A stretch of 64,000 nucleotides of DNA from Alloactinosynnema sp. L-07. GTDB taxonomy: Bacteria > Actinomycetota > Actinomycetes > Mycobacteriales > Pseudonocardiaceae. The first letter of the stretch is position 1. The number at the start of each line of letters is the position of its first letter. The position numbers were made by a program, and so were the translations under genes. The stretch is taken from assembly GCF_900070365.1 (NCBI RefSeq), contig NZ_LN850107.1, positions 5,146,001 to 5,210,000 on the forward strand. Direction: 5' to 3'. Shown here one piece after another: positions 46,453-56,333 of the stretch. The notes beneath the pieces were generated by a model that made no database searches, had not been told where the DNA came from, and saw only the letters and a list, made by a program, of their open reading frames with translations.

Positions 46453-47625
46453 TTATCTCCGCACACCTGCTCGATACGCCATCGCGCGGATCTCTCGCCC
46501 GATCGCGTCATCCCGCGCGTGCGCAAGGAGTTCGCCGATAGCGGCGCGGGTGAACGGGTGTCGGTGGATCCTGGCCGGTGAGATCCGTTCGGCGGCACGC
46601 AGCATCATGACGGCGTCGGCTCTGCGGGACGGGATCTTCGCCAACGCGCGGCCATAGTCGCGCCAGTAGGCGGATCTGCGCGTCGGCGATCGGAGGGCCG
46701 CCGGGTCCAACTGTTCCGCGATGTGAATGGCGTCCTCATGACGCCCCGATTCCAACGCCACCGCCATACGCCAGACGCCGACATTCGATGGGCCGAAACC
46801 GAACCAGAACTCGTTGCCGTCACCGACGTGGAGCGCGAGGTCGGCCGCATAGTCCAGCCGCGCGTCGACGTCCTCTCCCTTGGCGGCCGCGACCAGGGAA
46901 CCAGCCAGCGCGAGCATCCCGCCTGCTTGCATTTCCGCAGGTCCGCCACGCCCTGGGTCAGCATCGGCGAGTACCCGCTCGGCCAAGTCGAACCCTCCGG
47001 CGCCGATCAATCCGAACGCCGTGCCGAATCCGCTGACCGCGCGATACAACGGCTCATCGAGGCGGTCGCTGGCCCGTTTGGCCAGGATCGAGGCCTGCCA
47101 GGCCAGGTCAAGGCTCGCCCCGATGTCTCCGAGCCACCCCTGGGTCCCTTGCACCTGGGTCAGCACCAACAAGCGCAGGATCGCCTGATCCCCAGTTCCC
47201 GTCACGAGGGTTGTGTAAAGATCGTTGATCAGCCCGGGTAGAGCCGCTCCAACCAGCGCGAATTCACAACTCTGCTGGTCATCGAGCACAGATGCGACGC
47301 GGTCGCGGAGTTCGTCGAGAGGCCGAACCTGGCCCATCGCCTCGCCGTAGGAAGCGGCTTGGAGCGCCGTACGAACGGGTCCGAGGGATCGTTCCTCCTC
47401 CACGTCACCGGGAGCGGCGAGCGCGACCGTGGTGATCTCGGTGGGCGCGACGTCCAGTGCCGTGGCCAGCGCGACGATCAGCGAGCGGCGATCCAGCGCA
47501 CGTTTCCCGGATTCGAGACGGCTCAGGTACGACGGCGAGATACCTGCGAGGCCTGCGACCACCTCAAGTGATTTGCGCCGGGCATGGCGGATCTCGCGGA
47601 GCCGGTAACCGATCTCGTCCACCAT
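46453..47625 (-). CDS. XRE-family regulator with C-terminal helical-repeat domain
   Basis: 390 aa. The helix-turn-helix is at about 5-60 (LREIRHARRKSLEVVAGLAG, ISPSYLSRLESGKRALD). The rest is alpha-helical and TPR-like (paired Ala-rich helices), as in actinobacterial regulators that sense signals by a superhelical domain. It lies 41 bp downstream of truA on the same strand. The palindrome just after the gene is a candidate target. The signal is unknown. Confidence 0.85.
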   Translation of the reverse strand: MVDEIGYRLREIRHARRKSLEVVAGLAGISPSYLSRLESGKRALDRRSLIVALATALDVAPTEITTVALAAPGDVEEERSLGPVRTALQAASYGEAMGQVRPLDELRDRVASVLDDQQSCEFALVGAALPGLINDLYTTLVTGTGDQAILRLLVLTQVQGTQGWLGDIGASLDLAWQASILAKRASDRLDEPLYRAVSGFGTAFGLIGAGGFDLAERVLADADPGRGGPAEMQAGGMLALAGSLVAAAKGEDVDARLDYAADLALHVGDGNEFWFGFGPSNVGVWRMAVALESGRHEDAIHIAEQLDPAALRSPTRRSAYWRDYGRALAKIPSRRADAVMMLRAAERISPARIHRHPFTRAAIGELLAHARDDAIGREIRAMAYRAGVRR

Positions 47626-47666
47626 GCGGGCCTTTCGCCTGGGTGACTCAACACCAGGCTACCGGC

Positions 47667-48515
47667 TCACCCGTTGAGCGTCCGGACCTTGCGGGTCGCC
47701 TCGGCGCGGGTGGCGAGTTCGTCGTCCGCCGGGTAATCCACTCCGATCAACGCCAGCCCGTGCGCAGGGGCAACCGTGATCGCGCTGGGGCGTTCGGTGG
47801 CGGTGAGCATGGAGCCGGGCCAGTCGACCGGTTTGCGGCCCTCACCGACCGCCAGCAACGCGCCGACGAGGCTGCGGACCATGGAATGACAGAACGCGTC
47901 CGCGGAGACGTACGCCGACAGCAAGCCGTCGGACGCGCAGGTCCATTCCAGACGTTGGAGTTCGCGGATCGTGGTGGCGCCGTCGCGGCGTTTGCAGAAG
48001 GCCACGAAGTCGTGTTCGCCGACCAACAGCGCTGACGCCGCATTCAAGGCGGACAGGTCCAGAGGTCGGGGCCAGGTGACCACGTGGCCGCGGACCAGCG
48101 GGTCCGCCGCGGCTTGGTTGTCACGGATTCGGTACACGTAGTGCCTTCGCAGTGCGCCGAAGCGGGCGTCGAAAGCCGAGGGGACTACGCGGATCGCGGG
48201 GACCCGGACGTCGGCGGGCAAGGCCCTGGCCAGCCGAGGGACCAAAGTGGACAGATCGACGTCGGCGGGCAGGTCGGTGTGCGCGACTTGGCCGGTGGCG
48301 TGCACCCCTGCATCCGTCCGGCCCGCGACGGTCAGGCGGACATCAACCCGCAGCACCATGGACAACGTGTCCTCCAGGACACCGCACACCGTCCGGCGCG
48401 ACGGCTGGCGGGCCCAACCCGAGAAATCCGTGCCGTCATAAGCGATGTCGAGCCGAACGCGGACGAGCCCGCCGCCCCCGGAGGGGACAGCGGGCTCGTC
48501 CAGAGCGTGCGTCAG
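47667..48515 (-). CDS. truA: tRNA pseudouridine synthase A
   Basis: About 282 aa. The catalytic Asp lies in [17 protein letters not shown], and typical stretches include [16 protein letters not shown] and [14 protein letters not shown]. It makes pseudouridine at positions 38-40 of tRNAs. No ATG, GTG or TTG lies in frame between the rplQ stop and the conserved N-terminus. CTG at 48515 overlaps the rplQ TGA and is used here as the boundary. The nearest canonical start is GTG 48599, inside rplQ. Confidence 0.93.
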   Translation of the reverse strand: MTHALDEPAVPSGGGGLVRVRLDIAYDGTDFSGWARQPSRRTVCGVLEDTLSMVLRVDVRLTVAGRTDAGVHATGQVAHTDLPADVDLSTLVPRLARALPADVRVPAIRVVPSAFDARFGALRRHYVYRIRDNQAAADPLVRGHVVTWPRPLDLSALNAASALLVGEHDFVAFCKRRDGATTIRELQRLEWTCASDGLLSAYVSADAFCHSMVRSLVGALLAVGEGRKPVDWPGSMLTATERPSAITVAPAHGLALIGVDYPADDELATRAEATRKVRTLNG

Positions 48516-49189
48516 GACTCGTCCTCGGACGACTCCTCGCGCTGCGACGGCGGCAGCTGGAAGCCAGCGGCCTCGGCGGCCTCGGCGGTGGCGAACCACA
48601 CCTCGGCGACCGTGCGGTCGTAGAACGTGCTGTCCGGCACGTGGTACAGCATCGAGTCGGCGTTGCCCTTGATCGGGAAGCCCTCGGGCTGCGCGTCGTC
48701 GGCCAGCGGAGCGTGCGAGCCCTCGCCGTAAGGAGCCTCGTCCGAAGCGGCCGCCTCGACGACAGCCTCCTCAGCCTTGGGCTTCTCGACGAACTTGGTC
48801 TTGCGGGCGGCCTCGGCCTCCGCGGTGACGGTCTTCTCGCTGATCAGCTCGATGACAGCCATCGCGGCGTTGTCGCCCTTACGCGGCATCGTCTTGGTGA
48901 TGCGCGTGTAGCCACCGTTGCGGTCGCTGAAGAACGGGCCGATCTCGGTGCAGAGACGCTGAACGACGTCCTTGTCCCGGATGACCTTCATGATCTCGCG
49001 GCGGTTGTGCAGGTCGCCCCGCTTCGCCTTGGTGATCAGCTTCTCCGCGAGCGGACGCAGCCGACGGGCCTTGGCCTCGGTGGTCTTGATGCGGCCGTGC
49101 TGAAACAGCGAGGTGGCCAGGTTGGCCAGCAGCAGGCGCTCGTGGGCAGCGCCGCCGCCGAGACGAGCACCCTTGGTTGGGGTGGGCAT
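48512..49189 (-). CDS. rplQ: 50S ribosomal protein L17 with C-terminal extra domain
   Basis: 225 aa; the L17 core (about 1-118) includes [20 protein letters not shown] and [18 protein letters not shown]. After an acidic linker there is a compact domain, [20 protein letters not shown] followed by [20 protein letters not shown], which resembles the small 'sunset' domain found at the ends of various actinobacterial proteins. It ends with an acidic tail. L17 lies near the peptide exit tunnel, so the domain would project from the ribosome. Confidence 0.95.
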   Translation of the reverse strand: MPTPTKGARLGGGAAHERLLLANLATSLFQHGRIKTTEAKARRLRPLAEKLITKAKRGDLHNRREIMKVIRDKDVVQRLCTEIGPFFSDRNGGYTRITKTMPRKGDNAAMAVIELISEKTVTAEAEAARKTKFVEKPKAEEAVVEAAASDEAPYGEGSHAPLADDAQPEGFPIKGNADSMLYHVPDSTFYDRTVAEVWFATAEAAEAAGFQLPPSQREESSEDES

Positions 49190-49240
49190 TTCTAGCTCCT
49201 TGTGGAAATCCGCTGCTCAGCCAGTCCTAACAGGACTGGG

Positions 49241-50290
49241 TCAGAGCTGCTCCGTCTCTGCGTAGTCCTGGCCGTCGTCATTGCCGGTGTCCGCGCTGTC
49301 CGACCAGCCGTCGGAGGCGTAGTCCGCCGCGGCAGCCGTCGGGTCGAACCCGGGCGGGCTGTCCTTGAGCGCGAGACCGAGGCCGACGAGCTTCATCTTG
49401 ACCTCGTCGATCGACTTCGCACCGAAGTTGCGGATGTCCAGCAGGTCCGCCTCGCTGCGCGAAACCAGTTCACCCACGGTGTGGATGCCCTCGCGCTTGA
49501 GGCAGTTGTAGGAGCGCACGGTGAGGTCGAGGTCCTCGATCGGCATCGCGTAGGCGGCGATGGTGTCCGCCTCCTGCGGCGAGGGGCCGATCTCGATGCC
49601 CTCGGCGTCGACGTTCAGCTCGCGGGCGAGTCCGAACAGCTCGACCAGCGTCTTGCCCGCGGACGCCACGGCGTCGCGCGGGGTGATCGACGGCTTGGTC
49701 TCGACGTCGAGGACCAGCTTGTCGAAGTCGGTCCGCTGCTCGACACGGGTGGCCTCGACCTTGTAGGTCACCTTGAGGACCGGCGAGTAGATCGAGTCGA
49801 CCGGGATCCGGCCGATCTCCGCGCCCGCCTGCTTGTTCTGCACTGCCGGGACATAGCCGCGACCGCGCTCGACGACGAGCTCGATCTCCAGCTTGCCCTT
49901 GCCGTTCAGGGTGGCGATGTGCAGGTCGGGGTTGTGCACCGTGACACCGGCGGGGGGCACGATGTCCCCCGCGGTGACCTCACCGGGGCCCTGCTTGCGC
50001 AGGTACATCGTCACCGGCTCATCCTCCTCAGAGGAGACGACAAGCTCCTTGAGGTTGAGGATGACGTCGGTGACGTCCTCCTTGACACCCGGCACAGTGG
50101 TGAACTCGTGCAGCACACCGTCGATGCGGATGCTGGTCACCGAGGCGCCGGGGATCGAGGACAGCAGCGTGCGCCGGATCGAGTTGCCGAGCGTGTAGCC
50201 GAAGCCGGGCTCGAGGGGCTCGATGACGAAACGGGAGCGGGTCTCGTTGACCGGCTCCTCACCCAGGCTGGGTCGCTGTGAGATGAGCAC
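49241..50290 (-). CDS. rpoA: DNA-directed RNA polymerase subunit alpha
   Basis: 349 aa. The N-terminal dimerisation domain contains [20 protein letters not shown] and the linker leads to the C-terminal DNA-binding domain ([40 protein letters not shown]). It binds UP elements and activators such as WhiB proteins indirectly through the holoenzyme. Standard position between rpsD and rplQ. Confidence 0.98.
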   Translation of the reverse strand: MLISQRPSLGEEPVNETRSRFVIEPLEPGFGYTLGNSIRRTLLSSIPGASVTSIRIDGVLHEFTTVPGVKEDVTDVILNLKELVVSSEEDEPVTMYLRKQGPGEVTAGDIVPPAGVTVHNPDLHIATLNGKGKLEIELVVERGRGYVPAVQNKQAGAEIGRIPVDSIYSPVLKVTYKVEATRVEQRTDFDKLVLDVETKPSITPRDAVASAGKTLVELFGLARELNVDAEGIEIGPSPQEADTIAAYAMPIEDLDLTVRSYNCLKREGIHTVGELVSRSEADLLDIRNFGAKSIDEVKMKLVGLGLALKDSPPGFDPTAAAADYASDGWSDSADTGNDDGQDYAETEQL

Positions 50291-50381
50291 TTCTTGGTTC
50301 TTCCTTCCCGAGGGCGTCCGCTATTTGACGCCAACCGAAATGGCGGGGCGGTGTCGATCGGCGACACCGCCCCGAAACGAC

Positions 50382-50987
50382 TTACTTCGAGTAGTACTCG
50401 ACGATGAGCTGCTCAGTGACCGGAACGTCGATCTGCGCGCGCTCGGGGAGCTGGTGGACCAGGATCCGCAGGTTGGACTGCACGACCTGCAGCCAGCCCG
50501 GGATCGGCCGGTCACCGTAGGACTCCTTGGCGGCCACGAACGGCAGGGTGCCCAGCGACTTCGGCTTGACGTCGATGATGTCGAACTTCGACACCTGGTA
50601 GCTGGGGATGTTCACCTTCTTGCCGTTCACCAGGAAGTGAGCGTGGCTCACCAGCTGGCGGGCCTGACGGCGCGTGCGGGCCAGGCCCGCACGGTAGATG
50701 ACGTTGTCCAGGCGCGACTCCAGGATCTGCAGCAGGACCTCGCCGGTCTTGCCCTCGCGGCGAGCCGCTTCCTGGTAGTACTTGCGGAACTGGCGCTCAA
50801 GGATGCCGTAGGTGTAGCGCGCCTTCTGCTTCTCCTGGAGCTGAAGCAGGTACTCGCTCTCCTTGATCCGACCGCGGCCGTGCTGGCCGGGCGGGTACGG
50901 ACGGCGCTCGAATGCCTGGTCTCCGCCGACAAGGTCGACCTTGAGACGACGCGAGATACGGGTCGCGGGCCCGGTGTAGCGTGCCAT
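50382..50987 (-). CDS. rpsD: 30S ribosomal protein S4
   Basis: 201 aa. It contains YTGPATRISRRLKVDLVGGD, the S4 RNA-binding domain around RLDNVIYRAGLARTRRQARQ and ends LIVEYYSK. It starts 16S rRNA folding. The N-terminus lacks the four zinc cysteines, so this is the zinc-free type. Confidence 0.98.
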   Translation of the reverse strand: MARYTGPATRISRRLKVDLVGGDQAFERRPYPPGQHGRGRIKESEYLLQLQEKQKARYTYGILERQFRKYYQEAARREGKTGEVLLQILESRLDNVIYRAGLARTRRQARQLVSHAHFLVNGKKVNIPSYQVSKFDIIDVKPKSLGTLPFVAAKESYGDRPIPGWLQVVQSNLRILVHQLPERAQIDVPVTEQLIVEYYSK

Positions 50988-51010
50988 TTCTTGTTACTCC
51001 TCCCCGTTCC

Positions 51011-51418
51011 TCAGACCCGGCGCCGCTTGGGCGGGCGGCAGCCGTTGTGAGGCTGCGGGGTCACGTCCTGGATGGTGCCGACCTCGAGGCCCGCCGCCTG
51101 CAGCGAGCGGATCGCGGTCTCCCGGCCGGAGCCGGGGCCCTTGACGAACACGTCGACCTTCTTGACGCCGTGCTCGGCGGCCTTGCGGGCCGCGTTCTCG
51201 GCGGCCATCTGCGCGGCGAACGGCGTCGACTTGCGCGAGCCCTTGAAGCCCACGTGACCCGACGATGCCCACGCGATCACAGCACCGGTCGGGTCCGTGA
51301 TGGACACGATGGTGTTGTTGAACGTGCTCTTGATGTGGGCGTGGCCGTGCGTGATGTTTTTCTTTTCCTTGCGCCGGACCTTCTTGACTCCGGCGCCGGT
51401 ACGAGACTTCGGTGGCAT
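51011..51418 (-). CDS. rpsK: 30S ribosomal protein S11
   Basis: 135 aa. Typical parts are [40 protein letters not shown] and the basic end [13 protein letters not shown]. It lies on the platform of the 30S subunit. A 194-bp gap to rpsM, filled by a 60-codon frame, precedes it. Confidence 0.98.
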   Translation of the reverse strand: MPPKSRTGAGVKKVRRKEKKNITHGHAHIKSTFNNTIVSITDPTGAVIAWASSGHVGFKGSRKSTPFAAQMAAENAARKAAEHGVKKVDVFVKGPGSGRETAIRSLQAAGLEVGTIQDVTPQPHNGCRPPKRRRV

Positions 51419-51433
51419 GTTGTCGGGTTTCTC

Positions 51434-51616
51434 CTAGCTGGTGCGCGAGGTGGTGATGATGGGAGCTGCTTCGCGGATACGTGATCCCGCGTCCGTGTAG
51501 AGATCGCGCAGTGCCGCCGGGCGGGCGCACTTGGGCGCGACGGTGAGGGCGACGAACGCCCTGTTCCGTCGCCGCTGAGGAACAACGGCGACCACGGTCT
51601 CGCAGCTCTTGCTCAC
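51434..51616 (-). CDS. Possible 60-aa protein between rpsM and rpsK
   Basis: GTG 51616 overlaps the rpsM stop (GTGA) and the stop at 51434 lies 15 nt ahead of rpsK, so the frame exactly fills the gap. It begins [20 protein letters not shown], is Arg/Ala/Thr-rich with two cysteines and ends in ITTSRTS. No family recognised. The coupling argues for translation; the composition is also compatible with a chance frame. Confidence 0.4.
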   Translation of the reverse strand: MSKSCETVVAVVPQRRRNRAFVALTVAPKCARPAALRDLYTDAGSRIREAAPIITTSRTS

Positions 51617-51993
51617 TTCTTTCCGGCCTTCTTCTTGCCGGCGACCGTCTTCTTCGGACCCTTGCGAGTGCGGGCGTTGGTCTTGGTCCGCTGACCGCGG
51701 ACGGGCAGACCGCGGCGCCACCGCAGGCCCTCGTAACAGCCGATCTCGATCTTCCGGCGGATGTCGGCCTGAACCTCGCGGCGCAGGTCACCCTCGACCT
51801 TGTAGTTCTCTTCGATGAATTCCCGGAGCTTGCCAAGGTCCTCGTCGGAGAGGTCCTTGACCCGCAGGTCCGGGCTGATCTCGGTGGCGGCAAGCAGCTC
51901 CTTGGAGCGCGTGCGGCCGATCCCGAAGATGTAGGTCAGCGCGATCTCCATCCGCTTATCGCGGGGGAGGTCTACGCCGGCGAGTCGTGCCAT
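51613..51993 (-). CDS. rpsM: 30S ribosomal protein S13
   Basis: 126 aa. It begins [20 protein letters not shown] and has the basic C-terminal tail [20 protein letters not shown]. It contacts the 50S subunit and P-site tRNA. The 186-bp gap to rpmJ upstream shows no further gene. Confidence 0.98.
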   Translation of the reverse strand: MARLAGVDLPRDKRMEIALTYIFGIGRTRSKELLAATEISPDLRVKDLSDEDLGKLREFIEENYKVEGDLRREVQADIRRKIEIGCYEGLRWRRGLPVRGQRTKTNARTRKGPKKTVAGKKKAGKK

Positions 51994-52179
51994 GTCGGCG
52001 GTTTCTCCTCTAGTTTCGTCTTCAGGTCTTCTCCCCTACCGCCCCGCCGCCGACTCGTGGCTGCGAGACCCGGCCTGAAGTCCGGGCGTGAACCGGGTCC
52101 GTATGACCCGGCAGGTTCGGGAAGTTCGTCTGTGTAGCTGGTCGTCTTCAGATCAGGCGACGGTGTTGCAGGCGACTGC

Positions 52180-52293
52180 TCAGCCCTGGCGCTGCTTGTG
52201 GCGCAGGTTCTCGCAGATCACCATGACCCGGCCGTGACGGCGGATCACCTTGCACTTGTCGCAGATCTTCTTGACGCTCGGGTTGACCTTCAC
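52180..52293 (-). CDS. rpmJ: 50S ribosomal protein L36
   Basis: 37 aa from GTG 52293: it begins [20 protein letters not shown] and ends [12 protein letters not shown]. The zinc set C-x2-C ... C ... H is complete, so this is the zinc-binding (C+) form. It lies between infA and rpsM. Confidence 0.97.
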   Translation of the reverse strand: MKVNPSVKKICDKCKVIRRHGRVMVICENLRHKQRQG

Positions 52294-52376
52294 GTCTGCT
52301 TTCTCCTGCTTCGGCCGCGTGCCCCCGACTGTCCGGGAGCACCAGTAGTGGCTTCCCAGTCAGAGTGACTGGGGGG

Positions 52377-52598
52377 TCACTTGTAGCGGTAGACGATGCG
52401 GCCGCGGGACAGGTCGTAGGGCGAAAGCTCTACGACGACCCGGTCCTCGGGCAGGATGCGGATGTAGTGCTGCCGCATCTTGCCGCTGATGTGTGCCAGG
52501 ACCTTGTGGCCGTTCTCCAACTCGACGCGGAACATCGCGTTGGGGAGTGGCTCGACCACGCGGCCTTCGACCTCGATGGCCCCGTCCTTCTTGCCCAT
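52377..52598 (-). CDS. infA: Translation initiation factor IF-1
   Basis: 73 aa OB-fold protein: [20 protein letters not shown], then [20 protein letters not shown], ending [10 protein letters not shown]. It starts the infA-rpmJ-rpsM-rpsK-rpsD-rpoA-rplQ-truA block. ATG 52598 has GGAGGAC upstream. The 173-bp gap ahead of it should hold the promoter; no clear pair of boxes was found. Confidence 0.97.
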   Translation of the reverse strand: MGKKDGAIEVEGRVVEPLPNAMFRVELENGHKVLAHISGKMRQHYIRILPEDRVVVELSPYDLSRGRIVYRYK

Positions 52599-52771
52599 GT
52601 CCTCCGCGTTTCGTGACAGTGTCGATTGTTCAGCCGAACACGGCACACGGCGGCGACTACTACACCATCGGGTGACACGCACGGCGAAACTGGCACTCGA
52701 ATAGCACCAGCGGTCAAGTGTACGCGCCGGTCACAACGCGCCCAAATCGGGGTCTTGCCGCCCTGGGCGGT

Positions 52772-53341
52772 TCAGATGAACAGGTCGCGGAGATCGACCT
52801 TGACCGGGACCGGACCGGGCAGCACCTGTGGGTCGCCCGTCACCGCGATGTGGCGGTAGACCTCTCCGACCAGCTTGAACGCGGACAGCTCGCGGTGGTT
52901 CAGCTCGAAAGTCCACAGAAAGGGCACGCCTGCCGAGGCATACGCGGCGACCTTTGTTTCGCGCTCTTGGGGGGTGTTGCCTGGTGACCACACCTCGACG
53001 GCCAATTCGACGGTCACCGCCGGATGGGTCCTCGCGGTGGGCCTGGTGTTGAGGACGACGACATCCGGAATCAGCGCGATCCGTAAGGCCGAAGTGATCT
53101 CTACACCCACGCCGGTGATCGGGAACAGGTCGTCGGCGAGGCCCGCGTCGCCGACCGCCCCCCAAAGTACGCGGCAGAGCGCGTCGGTGGCGAACTGGTG
53201 TGGTCCACCTGGTGCAGGCGACACGAGGTGATAGCCCCAGATCAACTCGATGCGGCTGCCGTCGTCAGGGACCTCGATGGCACGCCAGTGCTCAACAGTG
53301 TTCGGGCCGATCGGATGCTGATACTCAGCGACAGCGGACAC
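52772..53341 (-). CDS. Uma2-family (DUF820) PD-(D/E)XK nuclease-like protein
   Basis: 189 aa. The fold signature is LIPDVVVL (Asp), then VELAVEVWSPGNTPQERETK (Glu-x-Trp-Ser, Lys), then YASAGVPFLWTFE. Uma2 proteins are numerous in actinobacteria and cyanobacteria; their role is poorly known. It lies 9 nt after map and 173 nt before infA, so it interrupts the usual map-infA order. Confidence 0.85.
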   Translation of the reverse strand: MSAVAEYQHPIGPNTVEHWRAIEVPDDGSRIELIWGYHLVSPAPGGPHQFATDALCRVLWGAVGDAGLADDLFPITGVGVEITSALRIALIPDVVVLNTRPTARTHPAVTVELAVEVWSPGNTPQERETKVAAYASAGVPFLWTFELNHRELSAFKLVGEVYRHIAVTGDPQVLPGPVPVKVDLRDLFI

Positions 53342-53350
53342 CCGGCCCGC

Positions 53351-54121
53351 CTATTCCGGGGCGGTGAGGACCCAGGGGCCGTCGTCGGTGACGGCGACGG
53401 TGTGTTCCCAGTGGGCGGCGCGGGTGCCGTCTGCGGTGACGACGGTCCAGCCGTCCTCCAGCTCGACGGTCTCCTCGGTGCCCAAGGTGAGCATGGGCTC
53501 GATGGCGATCGCCATGCCGACCTTCAGGCGCGGCCCCTTGCCCGGCTTGCCGTAGTTCGGCAGGAACGGGTCCATGTGCATGCTGCTGCCGATGCCGTGG
53601 CCGCCGTACTCACGGACGATGCCGTAGGTGCGGCCGTCGGCGCGCTCGGATCCGCGCACCGAGGTCTCCACCGCGTGGGAGATGTCGGTGAGGCGGTTGC
53701 CGGGGCGGATGGCCTGGATGCCGGCGAGCATCGACGCCCTGGTGGCGTCGGACAGGGCCTGGTCCTCGTCGCGGATGGTGCCGACGAAGAGGGTGACCGC
53801 CGAGTCGCCGTGCCACTCGTCGAGGATGGCGCCGCAGTCGACGGAGATCAGGTCGCCGTCGGCGAGGACCTGGGACCGGCTGGGGATGCCGTGGACGATC
53901 TGCTCGTTGACCGACGCGCAGATGCTCGCCGGGAAGCCGTGGTAGCCCTTGAAGGACGGCACGGCCCCGGCGTCGCGGATGGTCTGTTCGGCCAGTTCGT
54001 CCAGTTCGCCGGTGCTGACCCCGGCCTTGGCCGCGGCTGACACCGCGGCCAGGGCCTTCGCCACGACCAGGCCGGAGGCCCGCATGGCGTCGAGCTCACC
54101 CGGCGTCTTGATCTCGATCAT
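53351..54121 (-). CDS. map: Methionine aminopeptidase, type I
   Basis: 256 aa from ATG 54121 ([13 protein letters not shown]), preceded by GGAAG at 6 nt. Metal ligands are in [13 protein letters not shown] (two Asp), [10 protein letters not shown] (His), AIEPMLTLG (Glu) and WEHTVAVTD (Glu). A GTG at 54181 overlaps the adk stop (GTGA) and would add 20 residues. It trims the initiator methionine from new proteins. Confidence 0.96.
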   Translation of the reverse strand: MIEIKTPGELDAMRASGLVVAKALAAVSAAAKAGVSTGELDELAEQTIRDAGAVPSFKGYHGFPASICASVNEQIVHGIPSRSQVLADGDLISVDCGAILDEWHGDSAVTLFVGTIRDEDQALSDATRASMLAGIQAIRPGNRLTDISHAVETSVRGSERADGRTYGIVREYGGHGIGSSMHMDPFLPNYGKPGKGPRLKVGMAIAIEPMLTLGTEETVELEDGWTVVTADGTRAAHWEHTVAVTDDGPWVLTAPE

Positions 54122-54177
54122 TCGTGACTTCCAGGTTTGCATGGCCATGCGCAGGCCTGCGAAAACGCCACCGCCGC

Positions 54178-54732
54178 TCACGTCCGAGCGCGCAGCGAGT
54201 CCAGCACGCGGCCGGTGATCTCGTCGACTTCGCCCACCGCGTCGACGGTGATGAGCACGTCGGCGTAGTAGTCGAGCAGCGGGGCGGTCTCCGACCGGTA
54301 GACCTGCTGGCGGTGCCGGATGACGTCCTCGTTGTCGTCGGCGCGGCCGCGGGCGAGCAGGCGCTCGACCACGACGTCCTCGTCGACCCGGAACTCGACC
54401 ACGGCGTCGATCTTGGTGTCCGACTTGGCCAGGATCTGCCCCAGCACGTCGGCCTGGCCCACGTTGCGCGGGAAGCCGTCGAGCAGGAAGCCGTCGCGGG
54501 CGTCCTCCTCGGCCAGCCGCTCGCGCACCATCTGGTTGGTCACCTCATCGGACACGAGCCCGCCAGAGTCAAGGATCGCCTTGACCTGCTGGCCGAGCTC
54601 GGTGTTGTTCGCGATGTGCGCCCGGAACAGGTCACCCGTGGAGATGTGCGGTACGCCGAGCTTGTGGCTCAGCGCGGTCGCCTGGGTGCCTTTGCCCGCT
54701 CCGGGCGGTCCAACGAGAACAACACGTGTCAC
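54178..54732 (-). CDS. adk: Adenylate kinase
   Basis: 184 aa, the short form without an inserted lid. P-loop [14 protein letters not shown]-binding [21 protein letters not shown] and lid arginines in [14 protein letters not shown]. It overlaps secY by 4 nt. Standard secY-adk-map order. Confidence 0.98.
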   Translation of the reverse strand: MTRVVLVGPPGAGKGTQATALSHKLGVPHISTGDLFRAHIANNTELGQQVKAILDSGGLVSDEVTNQMVRERLAEEDARDGFLLDGFPRNVGQADVLGQILAKSDTKIDAVVEFRVDEDVVVERLLARGRADDNEDVIRHRQQVYRSETAPLLDYYADVLITVDAVGEVDEITGRVLDSLRART

Positions 54733-56030
54733 TTGAGGAACCCTTCGTAGTTACGCTGCATGAGCTGGCTCTCGATCTGCTTCACCGTGTCGAGACCGAC
54801 GCCGACCATGATCAGCACCGCGGTGCCGCCGAACGGGAAGTTCTGGTTCTGGCCCGTACCGGTCAGGTCGAGGAAGAAGTTCGGCAGAACGGCGATGATG
54901 CCGAGGTAGAGCGAACCGGGCAGGGTGATCCGGCTCAGCACGAAGCTCAGGTAGTCGGAGGTGGAACGTCCGGGGCGGATGCCCGGGATGAAGCCACCGA
55001 ACTTCTTCATCTCGTCGGCACGCTCGGTCACGTTGAACGTGATCGTGATGTAGAAGTAGGTGAAGAAGATGATCAGCCCGAAGTAGACCCCGATGTGGAC
55101 CCAGCTCGACTGGTCGGTCAGGTGGTTGGTGATGAAGCGCTGCCACCACGAGTCGCTGGTGCCCACGAGCCTGCTGATCAGGTCGGGCAGGTACAGCAGC
55201 GACGAGGCGAAGATGACCGGGATGACGCCCGCCTGGTTGACCTTGAGCGGCAGGTAGGTCGAGGTACCGCCGTACATGCGGCGCCCGATCATGCGCTTGG
55301 CGTACTGCACCGGGATGCGGCGCTGGCCCTGCTCGACGAAGACCACGCTGGCGATGATCAGCAGACCGAAGAGGCAGACGATGGCGAAGGTCAGTCCGCC
55401 CTTGTTGTCGAGGATGTTCTTGCCCTCGAACGGGATGCGGGCCGCGATGTTGACGAACATCAGCAGCGACATGCCGTTGCCGATACCACGCTCGGTGATC
55501 AGCTCGCCGAACCACATGATCACCGCGGTGCCCGCGGTCATGGTGGTGACGATGACGATCAGCGTGAAGGTGCTGCCGTTGGGGATGACGTCTTCGGGGC
55601 AGTTGCCGAACAGCTGGTCGCCGTTGGCCATGGCGACGATGCCGGTGGCCTGGAGAACGGCGAGGGCGATGGTCAGGTAGCGGGTGTACTGCGTGAGCTT
55701 GCCCTGACCGGCCTGACCTTCCTTCTTGAGCTGTTCGAAACGGGGGATGACCACGGTCAACAGCTGGACGATGATGCTCGCGGTGATGTAGGGCATGATC
55801 CCCAGCGCGAACACCGACAGCTGCAGAAGAGCACCGCCGCTGAACAAGTTCAGCAGTTGGAAGATGCCCTCAGACTGGACGCCCTCGATGCATTTCTTCA
55901 CGTTCGGGTAGGACACGCCCGGTGACGGCAGCGCGGCGCCGACCCGGTAGACGGCGATGATGCCGAGCGTGAAAAGGATCTTGCGGCGCAGGTCCGGCGT
56001 CGCGAGAGCCGAGCGGAAGGCGCTGAGCAC
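54729..56030 (-). CDS. secY: Preprotein translocase subunit SecY
   Basis: 433 aa with ten membrane helices. It begins [20 protein letters not shown]; plug-domain and SecA-contact stretches include [14 protein letters not shown] [33 protein letters not shown] and [20 protein letters not shown]. It forms the Sec channel used by the secreted proteins of this window. The start is GTG 56030 with GGAGG at 8 nt. Confidence 0.98.
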   Translation of the reverse strand: MLSAFRSALATPDLRRKILFTLGIIAVYRVGAALPSPGVSYPNVKKCIEGVQSEGIFQLLNLFSGGALLQLSVFALGIMPYITASIIVQLLTVVIPRFEQLKKEGQAGQGKLTQYTRYLTIALAVLQATGIVAMANGDQLFGNCPEDVIPNGSTFTLIVIVTTMTAGTAVIMWFGELITERGIGNGMSLLMFVNIAARIPFEGKNILDNKGGLTFAIVCLFGLLIIASVVFVEQGQRRIPVQYAKRMIGRRMYGGTSTYLPLKVNQAGVIPVIFASSLLYLPDLISRLVGTSDSWWQRFITNHLTDQSSWVHIGVYFGLIIFFTYFYITITFNVTERADEMKKFGGFIPGIRPGRSTSDYLSFVLSRITLPGSLYLGIIAVLPNFFLDLTGTGQNQNFPFGGTAVLIMVGVGLDTVKQIESQLMQRNYEGFLK

Positions 56031-56333
56031 GCAAGAACCTCCATCGGCGTCACCGGCAGCTCAGTGCCGGTGAACGGCTTAACCGGCTGGTCGCCGGCAG
56101 GGAACATGCCCCGACTCACCAGGTGCTGGCAAGCCAGGAGCGCTTCGAGGACAGGTACCCCGAAGCGTGACCACGACTTTAACAGCACAACAGGCGTGCC
56201 AATCACCCGTGGGGTGGCCAAACCTGCCACACATCCGGCGCAACGGGGGTGACGAAGGTAACAGCGGCCAATTGCCAGCTCTACGTAATTAGATCTGCCA
56301 ACGCGCCTGCGCGCGAGTCGACGCCCGCGGACC
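56031..56333 (-). other. secY leader region with hairpin
   Basis: This 303-bp stretch holds no convincing gene. CACCGGCA-GCTCAG-TGCCGGTG (56051-56072) forms an 8-bp stem 8 nt upstream of the secY ribosome-binding site. A promoter for secY is expected here, but only a weak candidate (TTGGCA, 15 nt, TAAAGT) is seen. Confidence 0.4.
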
